In this document: positions 27,140 to 35,015 of the stretch, in pieces
Layout of the letters: every line of letters begins with the position of its first letter
Numbering within the stretch: position 1 is the first letter of the stretch
From: Bacteroidota bacterium
Lineage (GTDB): Bacteria > Bacteroidota > Bacteroidia > Cytophagales > Cyclobacteriaceae
DNA length: 64,000 nt
Assembly (NCBI GenBank): GCA_018266435.1
Contig: JAFEAL010000002.1
Location: 186,001-250,000, forward strand
Reading direction: 5' to 3'
Translations under genes and position numbers: made by a program
Notes under the pieces: generated by a model
Told to the model about the DNA's origin: nothing
Databases searched by the model: none
The model's input: only the letters and a program-made list of their open reading frames with translations

Positions 27140-28171
27140 GTGATCAATAACAAAGAGCGATTGTATTGGATTCTGCAAGGAGGCGGGTGGTTTCTGTATG
27201 CCTTTGTGCAAGAGCTAGCAATTATTTGGGTGTCTGGCTCAGACGGAATCCGGTCTCCACGGGCTATTTTCTTTTTTTATGAAGCCCTGCTGTGCTTACT
27301 TATTACGCATACCTATCGTTATTGTATCAATCGGTGGCGATGGATGAATTTAGGAATGATAAAACTCACTGTTTATATAGTTGCTAGTGTACTCTTAATG
27401 GCCACGATAATTGTATTCTTGCGCATTCCGGTGTCCATACCCTTGGGCTTGTATAAGCCACAAACTATCCAGAACGTTGTCGGCCTTATTGCTACATACA
27501 CGGTTATCTTTTTCTTGTGGTCAACTATTTATTTTATATACAATTATTTCGAGCGCTATAACAAATCGCTAAAACTCGAAGCTACCGTTAAGGATATTGA
27601 ATTAAATAACCTCAAGGCTCAATTAAATCCGCACTTCATCTTCAATGCCATGAACAGCATTCGTGCCTTGGTTGATGAAAACCCCGTTAAATCAAAAGAG
27701 GCAATTACAAAGCTTTCCAATATTCTGCGCAATTCACTCGTTACCGAAAAAAAGGGGTTGACTAAATTCAATGATGAATTGAAAATCGTACAGGATTATT
27801 TGAGCCTGGAAAGCATTCGGTTTGAAGAGCGCTTGAAAATTGTTTATGATATTGCCGGAGGCTCAAGTGATTTTTGGGTACCTCCATTCATGATTCAAAC
27901 CTTGGTGGAAAACGGGATCAAACATGGCATTGCTCACCTTACCGAGGGAGGTACCATCTCCATCAAAACCATGATAATAGATGATGAGCTTACAATACAA
28001 ATTGTTAACAGCGGCCGCTATATGAATGGCAAAAAGGGCGGGTTGGGGTTGACCAATACTATTCATCGATTAAAATTGCTCTATGGTGATACCGCTTATC
28101 TCAAAATTGGCAATGAAAAAAATAATTCTGTTTTAACAGAAGTAAAAATTCCTCATCTATACAATATATAA
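27140..28171 (+). CDS. LytS-type sensor histidine kinase (pair 2)
   Basis: A 343-aa His_kinase-family sensor starting at GTG. Four hydrophobic segments (about 10-32, 42-60, 73-95, 110-136) make up the whole sensory part. A coiled stretch (138-160) leads to the phosphoacceptor box QLNPHFIFNAMNS with His165, then the ATPase domain (LVENGIKHGI, KGGLGLTNTIHRL). It is a close architectural paralogue of the kinase at 16917. It is followed by its LytTR regulator after 8 bp. The stimulus is unknown. Confidence 0.92.
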   Translation: MINNKERLYWILQGGGWFLYAFVQELAIIWVSGSDGIRSPRAIFFFYEALLCLLITHTYRYCINRWRWMNLGMIKLTVYIVASVLLMATIIVFLRIPVSIPLGLYKPQTIQNVVGLIATYTVIFFLWSTIYFIYNYFERYNKSLKLEATVKDIELNNLKAQLNPHFIFNAMNSIRALVDENPVKSKEAITKLSNILRNSLVTEKKGLTKFNDELKIVQDYLSLESIRFEERLKIVYDIAGGSSDFWVPPFMIQTLVENGIKHGIAHLTEGGTISIKTMIIDDELTIQIVNSGRYMNGKKGGLGLTNTIHRLKLLYGDTAYLKIGNEKNNSVLTEVKIPHLYNI

Positions 28172-28179
28172 TATTAACC

Positions 28180-28896
28180 ATGAAAGCATTAATAATTGAT
28201 GATGAACGTTTGGCCCGCAAAGAATTGGTAAAGTTGTTGGAGGAACATCCTTCGATTGAAGTAGTGGGGGAAGCCATGAATGCTGACGAGGCTGAAAAAA
28301 TGATCGAAGAGTTGAATCCTGAGTTGCTTTTTCTTGACATTCAAATGCCGGGGAAAAATGGGTTTCAATTGCTTGAATCGCTCGATACTGTTCCCTTCGT
28401 AGTGTTTACCACTGCCTTCGATGAGTTTGCATTAAAAGCCTTTGAAGTGAATGCCTTAGATTACTTGCTCAAGCCCATACAGCCCGAACGGCTAAGCGAA
28501 GCCGTGCATAAAGTTCTTGAAAAAGAAAAAAGTAAAACAGGCAGAAGTCATGAAAAAAAATTGGGACTAGACGATCAGGTATTTGTAAAAGATGGGGAAC
28601 GTTGCTGGTTTGTAAGCTTAGCTAACGTGCGCATGTTCGAGTCAGACGGAAACTATATCAAGGTGTATTTTGAAAACTACAAACCCATGATCCACAAATC
28701 GCTTAACGCGTTGGATGAAAAACTGGATGAGCGGGCCTTTTTCAGGGCCAGCCGTAAACACATTATTAATTTAGGGTGGGTAGAGGGTATTGAAACATGG
28801 TTTAATGGAGGCCTGATGGTAAAACTGCGCGGAGGTGATAAGGTAGAGGTGAGCCGCAGGCAAGCATCAAAATTTAAAGAAATGATGAGTTTGTAA
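28180..28896 (+). CDS. LytTR-family response regulator (pair 2)
   Basis: A 238-aa regulator with a receiver domain (Asp7/Asp8 in LIIDDER, phosphoacceptor Asp53 in FLDIQMPG, the DYLLKPIQ lysine). A charged linker and a LytTR DNA-binding domain follow (about 140-238; FESDGNYIKVY, RASRKHIIN, EVSRRQASKFKEMM). It is paired with the LytS kinase just upstream. Transcription ends at the strong hairpin at 28906. Confidence 0.92.
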   Translation: MKALIIDDERLARKELVKLLEEHPSIEVVGEAMNADEAEKMIEELNPELLFLDIQMPGKNGFQLLESLDTVPFVVFTTAFDEFALKAFEVNALDYLLKPIQPERLSEAVHKVLEKEKSKTGRSHEKKLGLDDQVFVKDGERCWFVSLANVRMFESDGNYIKVYFENYKPMIHKSLNALDEKLDERAFFRASRKHIINLGWVEGIETWFNGGLMVKLRGGDKVEVSRRQASKFKEMMSL

Positions 28897-28905
28897 CCCA
28901 AACAA

Positions 28906-28934
28906 AAGCCCCGTTACCGGGGCTTAAATTTTTT
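28906..28934. terminator. Bidirectional intrinsic terminator
   Basis: An 8-bp stem AAGCCCCG (28906-28913) / CGGGGCTT (28918-28925) with a TTAC loop lies between convergent genes. T-runs occur on the plus side and A-runs on the other, so it can serve both directions. Confidence 0.8.
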
Positions 28935-28955
28935 ATCAAGTAAAATTATTTTTAT

Positions 28956-29777
28956 CTATGCCGTTGCCGTTGACTGTTCTACTTTAGTCTGGCGCTTTAA
29001 CACACCTGATTTTCTGGCTTTATATCCGCAGTAACCGCATTGATAGTGTTTCATTATTTCGCCTTCTTCAGTTTCAGTAGGCTGTTTCACTATTTCTTCT
29101 TTTACAATCTTAAAGGTTTGATAATTACACTCAGGACATTGCAATGCATGCAAGTGACCGGCATATTTTTCAATCTGAGTGTACCCGGTTTCCTGATCTA
29201 TCCACACATCGTAGTCTACGGAGAATACATTTTCCTCTGCCTGCATCCCTTCATCCAAGTACACATCTTCTTCCTCCTCACTTAAAAGTTTCATCGGCTT
29301 TCCTGTTTTTGGAGAAATTCTGGGCTGATAACGAAGCACCTTTAATCTTTTTTCTATGTAAAACGGATAGTAAAATTTCAAAAGGTTTTGAACGATAACT
29401 GCAACGATCAGGGCCATTGCTACGCTGACAAAAATTCTCACACCAATGAGCATGGTGGTGAGGTGCGTAATAGACGAATTAGCAAAAAAGCAACCACCCA
29501 AAATAATAATAATAATGGCCACCCACAGCGAACTAATTTCGTATTTGTTAATGAAATCATATTTGTCTTTGCTTCCCTTAGTGGTGTAGAGCTTAATGAA
29601 ATAACCCAAGGCGATAAGTATGCCTATAGCTGCACAGACCAAGCCAATATTTAGCGCCATGTGATTCCAAGAACTATAGTCCTCGGGTTTCTCCTCTTCC
29701 TCAACTTGGGCAAATACCAAGGTGGGCAGTATTAGTAAGAGAAACATGGAAGTTTTCTTGAGAAATTCTTTGTTCAT
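28956..29777 (-). CDS. Membrane protein with C-terminal zinc ribbon
   Basis: A 273-aa protein not assigned to a named family. A signal-like segment (11-24) is followed by an acidic patch and three membrane helices (about 41-62, 82-98, 107-132), then a soluble C-terminal half. Four cysteines in two CxxC pairs, Cys214/Cys217 (CPECNY) and Cys247/Cys250 (CGYCGY), form a probable zinc ribbon. The arrangement resembles the C-terminal ribbon found next to TPM-type domains, but that domain itself was not seen. Acidic stretches (SEEEEDVYLDEG) separate the helices from the ribbon. It has no obvious operon partner. Confidence 0.6.
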   Translation of the reverse strand: MNKEFLKKTSMFLLLILPTLVFAQVEEEEKPEDYSSWNHMALNIGLVCAAIGILIALGYFIKLYTTKGSKDKYDFINKYEISSLWVAIIIIILGGCFFANSSITHLTTMLIGVRIFVSVAMALIVAVIVQNLLKFYYPFYIEKRLKVLRYQPRISPKTGKPMKLLSEEEEDVYLDEGMQAEENVFSVDYDVWIDQETGYTQIEKYAGHLHALQCPECNYQTFKIVKEEIVKQPTETEEGEIMKHYQCGYCGYKARKSGVLKRQTKVEQSTATA

Positions 29778-29819
29778 AGAGGTTTGTTTGCGGTTTTCTA
29801 TAAAGACATCAAATATAAG

Positions 29820-29843
29820 CTAAAGAAAGTTCATTTTCTTTAG
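29820..29843. repeat. Inverted repeat upstream of the zinc-ribbon membrane gene
   Basis: CTAAAGAAA (29820-29828), six-base loop, TTTCTTTAG (29835-29843): a perfect 9-bp hairpin without a T-run. It sits 43 bases upstream of the ATG at 29777, so it could be a leader structure or an operator. Confidence 0.3.
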
Positions 29844-29914
29844 GGTGAGGACAAAAATAATAAGATTAAACCAAAAAAAAGGGCCCTATCGCTTGCCTGA
29901 TATAGGTTTGCGGT

Positions 29915-30688
29915 TTATTTCCCCCTAAAAATTGGCTGTTGCAAAAAATCAAATAATACCTCTTTTGCCTGATCAAATTGTTCATACATGGCCATGTGGC
30001 CTGTTGTTTTTAAGATTTTGTAAACCGGATGCTTAGCCAATTGGCTCATCTGCAGCATCACTTCTTGGGGGATGATGGGGTCATTATCACCCCCAAGCAA
30101 CAGTACCGGTGCATTAAAGTTTTTCAAAACCTCAACATACGATGGCCTGTCGCGCATAGCAGCCGAGTATGCCGTAATCGCCTCGCTATGGGTTTTGTGG
30201 GCAATACCATAGACCATAGGAATGGCCGGATCTTCTTTTGAATAGAATAACCCCGGAACAAACGTTTCAATAAATGGATGTGCTCCGTTCTTTTTTACAA
30301 ATTCAATAACACGGTTTCGATTGGCTTTCTTTTCTTCCGAGTCAGGAAATGCGGTGGAGTGAAACAATCCAATGGCCGAAAAAATATCTTTTGATTGCAA
30401 AGCCATTTCCAGTGCCACATAGCCCCCCAAAGAATGACCAATTACCGTTGGCCGCACAATATTGTTTTGTTTAATCCAATCTAAAACAATCTGGCCAATA
30501 GTGTTAAGTGAAAATGGAGTGATAGGAAGTGAGCTTTGGCCAAACGCCGGCAAATCAATGATAAAGACTTTATACTGTAACGACAATGCCTTGGCTATTT
30601 CATTCCATATTTCGTGGGTCTCACAAAATCCATGGATTAAAACAACCGGATTACCTGTGCCGAATTGTTGAGTAAAAAGATTTTTCAA
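29915..30688 (-). CDS. Alpha/beta hydrolase
   Basis: A 257-aa alpha/beta-hydrolase fold protein. The oxyanion region VVLIHGFCETHEIW (15-28) precedes the nucleophile elbow GHSLGG with Ser86. The acid is Asp203 (GGDNDPIIP) and the base His231 (TTGHMAMYEQ). It belongs to the broad MenH/BioH-like group, and the substrate cannot be predicted. The start is TTG at 30688, in the same frame as dxs and separated from the dxs stop codon only by TTT; no ATG is available nearby. It is therefore translated by coupling to dxs. Confidence 0.8.
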   Translation of the reverse strand: MKNLFTQQFGTGNPVVLIHGFCETHEIWNEIAKALSLQYKVFIIDLPAFGQSSLPITPFSLNTIGQIVLDWIKQNNIVRPTVIGHSLGGYVALEMALQSKDIFSAIGLFHSTAFPDSEEKKANRNRVIEFVKKNGAHPFIETFVPGLFYSKEDPAIPMVYGIAHKTHSEAITAYSAAMRDRPSYVEVLKNFNAPVLLLGGDNDPIIPQEVMLQMSQLAKHPVYKILKTTGHMAMYEQFDQAKEVLFDFLQQPIFRGK

Positions 30689-30691
30689 AAA

Positions 30692-32611
30692 TCATGCTTT
30701 TGCTGTTTCAAGCATGGCCATTACAGCTTGTTGAATACCGTCCGGATCTATGCCACATTCTCGATGAAGTTCAATCTGTTCGCCATGTTCAATCACGAAG
30801 TCGGGTATCCCGAGCCTTTTCACATCGGCTTGGTAATTACATTCGGCCATGAACTCGAGGATGGCGCTTCCAAAACCTCCCTGAATGCAACCATCTTCAA
30901 GGGTGATTATTTTTTTGAATTTAGCAAACACCTCGTGAAGTAAAACTTCATCCAATGGTTTGACAAACCGGAGATCATAATGAGCAATGCTCACTCCTTG
31001 TTTTTCCATCCGATTGCAAACCTCAACCGCGTAATTTCCGATATGGCCGAGGGTTAAAAGGGCCAGTTCATCACCTTCTTTTATTTTTCTGCCTGTACCA
31101 ATTGCAATTTTTTCAAACGGTGTTCTCCAGTTTGGCATTACGCCTTGCCCTCGTGGGTAACGAATGGAGAAAGCTCTCTCTTTGCGGGGTAACTGAGCTG
31201 TGTACATCAGGTTTCGAAGTTCCTGTTCATTCATAGGTGCCGATACAATCAGGTTGGGCAAGCAACGGAAGTAAGCTAAATCATACGCTCCATGATGTGT
31301 TGGCCCATCGGAACCAGCAAAGCCCGCACGATCTAAACAAAAATTCACTGGCAAATTCTGAATGCACACATCATGAATCACCTGGTCGTAAGCCCGCTGC
31401 ATAAACGAACTGTAGATGTTACAGAATGGAACAAGCCCTTGTGTGGCAAGCCCGGCCGAAAACGTAACCGCATGCTGCTCGGCTATGCCCACATCAATTG
31501 CGCGGTCAGGCATTTCTTTCATCATGATGTTTAATGAAGAACCCGAGGGCATGGCGGGTGTAATACCGAAAATCTTGTCGTTTTGTTTGGCCAGTTCTAC
31601 CAACGTATGCCCAAATACATCCTGGTATTTGGGTGCCTGTGGCTGGGCTGGGGTCTTTTTGTAAATCTCGCCTGTAATTTTATCAAACAAGCCGGGCGAG
31701 TGCCACGTTGTGGCGTTCCCCTTTTCTGCCGGGGCATAACCTTTGCCCTTTACAGTGATGCAATGAAGAATTTTGGGGCCTTTGATTTTTTTCAAATCCT
31801 CAAGTACTGCCGTGAGGTGAGCCACATCATGGCCATCTACGGGGCCAAAGTAGCGCAAGTTGAGTGACTCAAATAAATTGCTTTGGCTGAGCAACGTTGA
31901 CTTAATTCCATTTTCAATTTTTGAAACAATCTCTTGAGCGTTTCTTCCAAACTTAGAAAGTTTGCCCAGAAGTTTCCACACATCATCTTTTAGTTGGTTA
32001 TACGTTTTAGAAGTAGTGATGTCAGTGAGGTAATCCTTCAATGCGCCCACGTTGGGATCTATTGACATGCAATTGTCATTGAGGATAATAAGCAGATTAG
32101 TACCTGATACGCCCGCGTGGTTTAGTCCCTCAAATGCCATGCCTCCCGTGAGTGCACCATCTCCAATAATGGCCACGTGTTGTTTATCAGATAACCCAAG
32201 GTACTTTGATGCATAGGCCATGCCTAATGCTGCCGATACAGAAGTGGACGAATGCCCTACGCCAAACGCATCGTATTCACTTTCTTTCCGTTTAGGAAAT
32301 CCCGAAATGCCTTTGTAAACACGGTTGGTATGAAATGCCTCTCGCCTCCCCGTAAGAATTTTATGACCGTATGCCTGGTGCCCCACATCCCACACCAATT
32401 GATCATAGGGCGAATTAAAGACATAGTGAAGAGCCACGGTCAATTCAACTACACCCAAACTAGCTCCAAAATGCCCGCCATACACTGAAACATTATCAAT
32501 AATAAAATGCCGGAGTTCTTCACAAAGTTGTACAAGTTGAGCCTGGTCTAATTTTTTTAAGTCAGATGGGCTGTTAATTTGAGCCAATAGTTTTCCGGGA
32601 GTTATCAGCAT
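30692..32611 (-). CDS. dxs: 1-deoxy-D-xylulose-5-phosphate synthase
   Basis: A thiamine-dependent enzyme that condenses pyruvate and glyceraldehyde-3-phosphate, opening the MEP isoprenoid pathway and supplying thiamine and pyridoxal precursors. It has 639 aa, a normal length. Key motifs are WDVGHQAYGHKILTGR (74-89), the TPP site GDGALTGG (150-157) with LNDN (177-180), and the transketolase-type motifs VGIAEQHAVTFSAGLA and GPTHHGAYDL. It is followed in frame by an alpha/beta hydrolase and is divergent from scpA. Confidence 0.96.
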   Translation of the reverse strand: MLITPGKLLAQINSPSDLKKLDQAQLVQLCEELRHFIIDNVSVYGGHFGASLGVVELTVALHYVFNSPYDQLVWDVGHQAYGHKILTGRREAFHTNRVYKGISGFPKRKESEYDAFGVGHSSTSVSAALGMAYASKYLGLSDKQHVAIIGDGALTGGMAFEGLNHAGVSGTNLLIILNDNCMSIDPNVGALKDYLTDITTSKTYNQLKDDVWKLLGKLSKFGRNAQEIVSKIENGIKSTLLSQSNLFESLNLRYFGPVDGHDVAHLTAVLEDLKKIKGPKILHCITVKGKGYAPAEKGNATTWHSPGLFDKITGEIYKKTPAQPQAPKYQDVFGHTLVELAKQNDKIFGITPAMPSGSSLNIMMKEMPDRAIDVGIAEQHAVTFSAGLATQGLVPFCNIYSSFMQRAYDQVIHDVCIQNLPVNFCLDRAGFAGSDGPTHHGAYDLAYFRCLPNLIVSAPMNEQELRNLMYTAQLPRKERAFSIRYPRGQGVMPNWRTPFEKIAIGTGRKIKEGDELALLTLGHIGNYAVEVCNRMEKQGVSIAHYDLRFVKPLDEVLLHEVFAKFKKIITLEDGCIQGGFGSAILEFMAECNYQADVKRLGIPDFVIEHGEQIELHRECGIDPDGIQQAVMAMLETAKA

Positions 32612-32723
32612 AGTTGATTAGCACAATGGGTACAAACTATTATTAAAGATATTGGTTTAGCCGAATTTCTGAGCGACAAATTTACTTATTTCAACGGATC
32701 TCAGTTTTATCAATGTATTTAGA

Positions 32724-32731
32724 TATTTTTG
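32724..32731 (+). promoter_or_regulatory. -7 promoter box for scpA
   Basis: TATTTTTG is an exact TAnnTTTG match 19 bases before the scpA ATG. No -33 match was seen at the right distance. Confidence 0.4.
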
Positions 32732-32749
32732 CAGCCTTAAAAAACGTGT

Positions 32750-33517
32750 ATGGTACAGGAAAGCTTTGAAGTACGTTTGCCCTTGTTTGAAGGGCCTTTT
32801 GATCTGTTGCTGTTCTTTATCGAGCGCGATGAACTGGACATCAATGATATTCCCATCTCAAAAATTACTAACGATTTTCTAGAATACATCCACCGGCTCG
32901 AAACGCTGAACATTGAGGTGGCCAGTGAGTTTATTTTGGTAGCTGCCACCCTTATGCGCATCAAATCTAAAATGTTGCTTCCACGGCCTCAAGTGGATGA
33001 ATTGGGAAATGAGATTGATCCGCGCGAAGAATTGGTGAAGCATTTGATGGAATACAAAAAGTACAAGTCAGTAATCGATCAATTCCATAAAATGGAAGAA
33101 ACGGAATTGATGAAAGAAAAGCGAGGTAACCTGATGAAAGAACTTCGCCAGTTGGCCGAAAGCACCAATGTGGAAGCTGAACTTCAGGATGTTGACCTGT
33201 TCAAATTACTGACTGTATTTGAAAAAGTATTGAAACGCCAGGAAGAAGAAAAAAACAGGCCTGTCCATCAGGTCATTCAATACCCCTACACCATTGAAGG
33301 GCAAAAAGAATTTATACTGAATGAGGTCACTACAAAACCGCGCGTAGCCTTTACTGAGCTCTTTGAAAAAGCCCCTACCCGCATTGCGTTAATTTTTAAT
33401 TTTCTGGCTATTCTTGAAATGTTGGCAGCCGGTTTATTAAATATTCAAGTAGGTGAGGGTTTTAATAATTTTTGGGTGTCTGTGCCCGAACAACAGATTG
33501 CCCAGCCTCAAGAATAA
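32750..33517 (+). CDS. scpA: Segregation and condensation protein A
   Basis: The kleisin subunit of the SMC-ScpAB condensin. The 255 aa start with the conserved FEVRLPLFEGPFDLLLFFIE segment and DINDIPISKIT, then ASEFILVAATLMRIKSKMLLP, which binds the SMC neck. The C-terminal winged helix (about 185-245, RVAFTELFEKAPTRIALIFNFLAILEML) binds the SMC head. It acts at the chromosome during segregation. scpB and smc are not in the window. It is convergent with the efflux tolC gene 16 bp downstream. Confidence 0.93.
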   Translation: MVQESFEVRLPLFEGPFDLLLFFIERDELDINDIPISKITNDFLEYIHRLETLNIEVASEFILVAATLMRIKSKMLLPRPQVDELGNEIDPREELVKHLMEYKKYKSVIDQFHKMEETELMKEKRGNLMKELRQLAESTNVEAELQDVDLFKLLTVFEKVLKRQEEEKNRPVHQVIQYPYTIEGQKEFILNEVTTKPRVAFTELFEKAPTRIALIFNFLAILEMLAAGLLNIQVGEGFNNFWVSVPEQQIAQPQE

Positions 33518-33533
33518 GGCAGCTCCATCAGGC

Positions 33534-34934
33534 TCAATACACCAGCAATCCCTGGGCCTTCAGAAAATTGAGTTCACTCAGTTTAGTACTGTAGGCCGCT
33601 TGCGACAATTGATATTGCGCATTTTCATAAGCCTGCTGTACGGTTCGGTATTCAATGTAGTTAGACAATCCTTGTTTAAACCGTTGGGCTGCTATACGCA
33701 GGTTTTCATTGGAAAGATCCACACTTTGTTTTCCCAGATCAATAATTTTCAGGTTGTTTTGAAAACTTAAATAGGCTTTGTACAAATTTGATTTCTCCTG
33801 AAACTCGGATGCCTGCATGCGCGCATGGTCAGAAGCCAACTGAATTTTAGAATTTTTAATGGCTGTGCGTGTAGTCAGGTTATTCAATACTGTCCATGAA
33901 AAAATAAATCCTGCATTGTACCCATAATTTCGGTTCAGTCGCTGAAACCCGATGTCATTAGAAAAATACTGGTAGTTGTAGTTTCCGGTGAGGCCAATTT
34001 TCGGGTAAGCATTTGCCCTGAATTCTTTAATGGTTAACTGATCCATTTCCATCGTTTTTCTTCCGATCAAAATAGAATTGTTGTTTTTATCGGTATTGTC
34101 TAAAGCGCTTGTATATTCTGGTTTTGTTTGGATAATGATCGTATCAGGAACAGTAAACTCTGTATCGGGCGATCGCTTTAGTGTAGTGTTCAGGCTGATC
34201 CGTTGTTCATTGAGCAGGTTTTGTTGCTGGGTAATTTGCACCAGAATGCTGTTGTAATCAATTTGTGTTTGAAGCACATCTACTTTAGAGCCGATGCCAG
34301 CACGCAATTTTTCGTCTGCCAGTTTTTTCTGGTCTTCGCCTAACGCTAAAGAGGTTCTTAGCGATTTAATAAACTGTTGAATGCTAATCATCTGATAATA
34401 CGCGGTAAGTGCAGTAAGTAATGTATTTTCTACCGTTAGCCGGTATTGCAGATTGCTTAGTTCTTCTGCCCGGTTTAATTTCTTTTTTGTGGCAAACATT
34501 TTTAGTCCGTCAAAAAAATACCAGGTGACTACAACCGAGGGGGCATAACTTATTGAATTAAGGGTTTGATCTGTTACGTTTGAAGCCGGATTGGAATACT
34601 TAAGTGTACTGGTTGTTCGGCCAAGACCCAACGGGCCTTGGGGGCTGCCGGCCGCAATGGAAATTTGTGGCAGCATACCGGTGGTTCCTCCCACTACTGT
34701 GCCTCCCGTAGATTGGCCGCCCCCCACCAAGCCTATGTTATTATTATTTTTTGCCACCTGTATATTATTCTTGGCTATTTCAACATCAAAATTATTCTCC
34801 AGTGTTATCCGAATCACATCTTCAACCGAGAGCAAATCCTGTCCTTTGCCAGATAAGGCTAGTAAAAAAACTGGAATAAAAACAAGGGTGTACTTGTGGG
34901 TACGAGATATTATTTTTTTTAGAGCTTTGATCAT
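33534..34934 (-). CDS. TolC-family outer-membrane efflux channel (system 1)
   Basis: A 466-aa protein with a signal peptide (LLALSGKGQ) and two OEP repeats rich in long helices, such as VDVLQTQIDYNSILVQITQQQ and NYIEYRTVQQAYENAQYQLS. It forms the outer-membrane exit duct of a tripartite pump. A Gly/Thr-rich insert near 75-90 is unusual but lies in the presumed loop region. It is the third gene of the adaptor-pump-channel set on the minus strand, 81 bp after the RND gene. Confidence 0.9.
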   Translation of the reverse strand: MIKALKKIISRTHKYTLVFIPVFLLALSGKGQDLLSVEDVIRITLENNFDVEIAKNNIQVAKNNNNIGLVGGGQSTGGTVVGGTTGMLPQISIAAGSPQGPLGLGRTTSTLKYSNPASNVTDQTLNSISYAPSVVVTWYFFDGLKMFATKKKLNRAEELSNLQYRLTVENTLLTALTAYYQMISIQQFIKSLRTSLALGEDQKKLADEKLRAGIGSKVDVLQTQIDYNSILVQITQQQNLLNEQRISLNTTLKRSPDTEFTVPDTIIIQTKPEYTSALDNTDKNNNSILIGRKTMEMDQLTIKEFRANAYPKIGLTGNYNYQYFSNDIGFQRLNRNYGYNAGFIFSWTVLNNLTTRTAIKNSKIQLASDHARMQASEFQEKSNLYKAYLSFQNNLKIIDLGKQSVDLSNENLRIAAQRFKQGLSNYIEYRTVQQAYENAQYQLSQAAYSTKLSELNFLKAQGLLVY

Positions 34935-35015
34935 ATATGTTTACTCCTTCTGTCTTTATGAAATTATTATTGTACTAAAATGTGTGCGATGAAAAATACC
35001 AGGCAACCCCACAGT

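Noticed and set aside
29881-29925. Possible minus-strand terminator after the alpha/beta hydrolase
   Set aside because: Only a short CCTAT/ATAGG stem with a long loop can be drawn, although a T-run follows; it is too weak to call.
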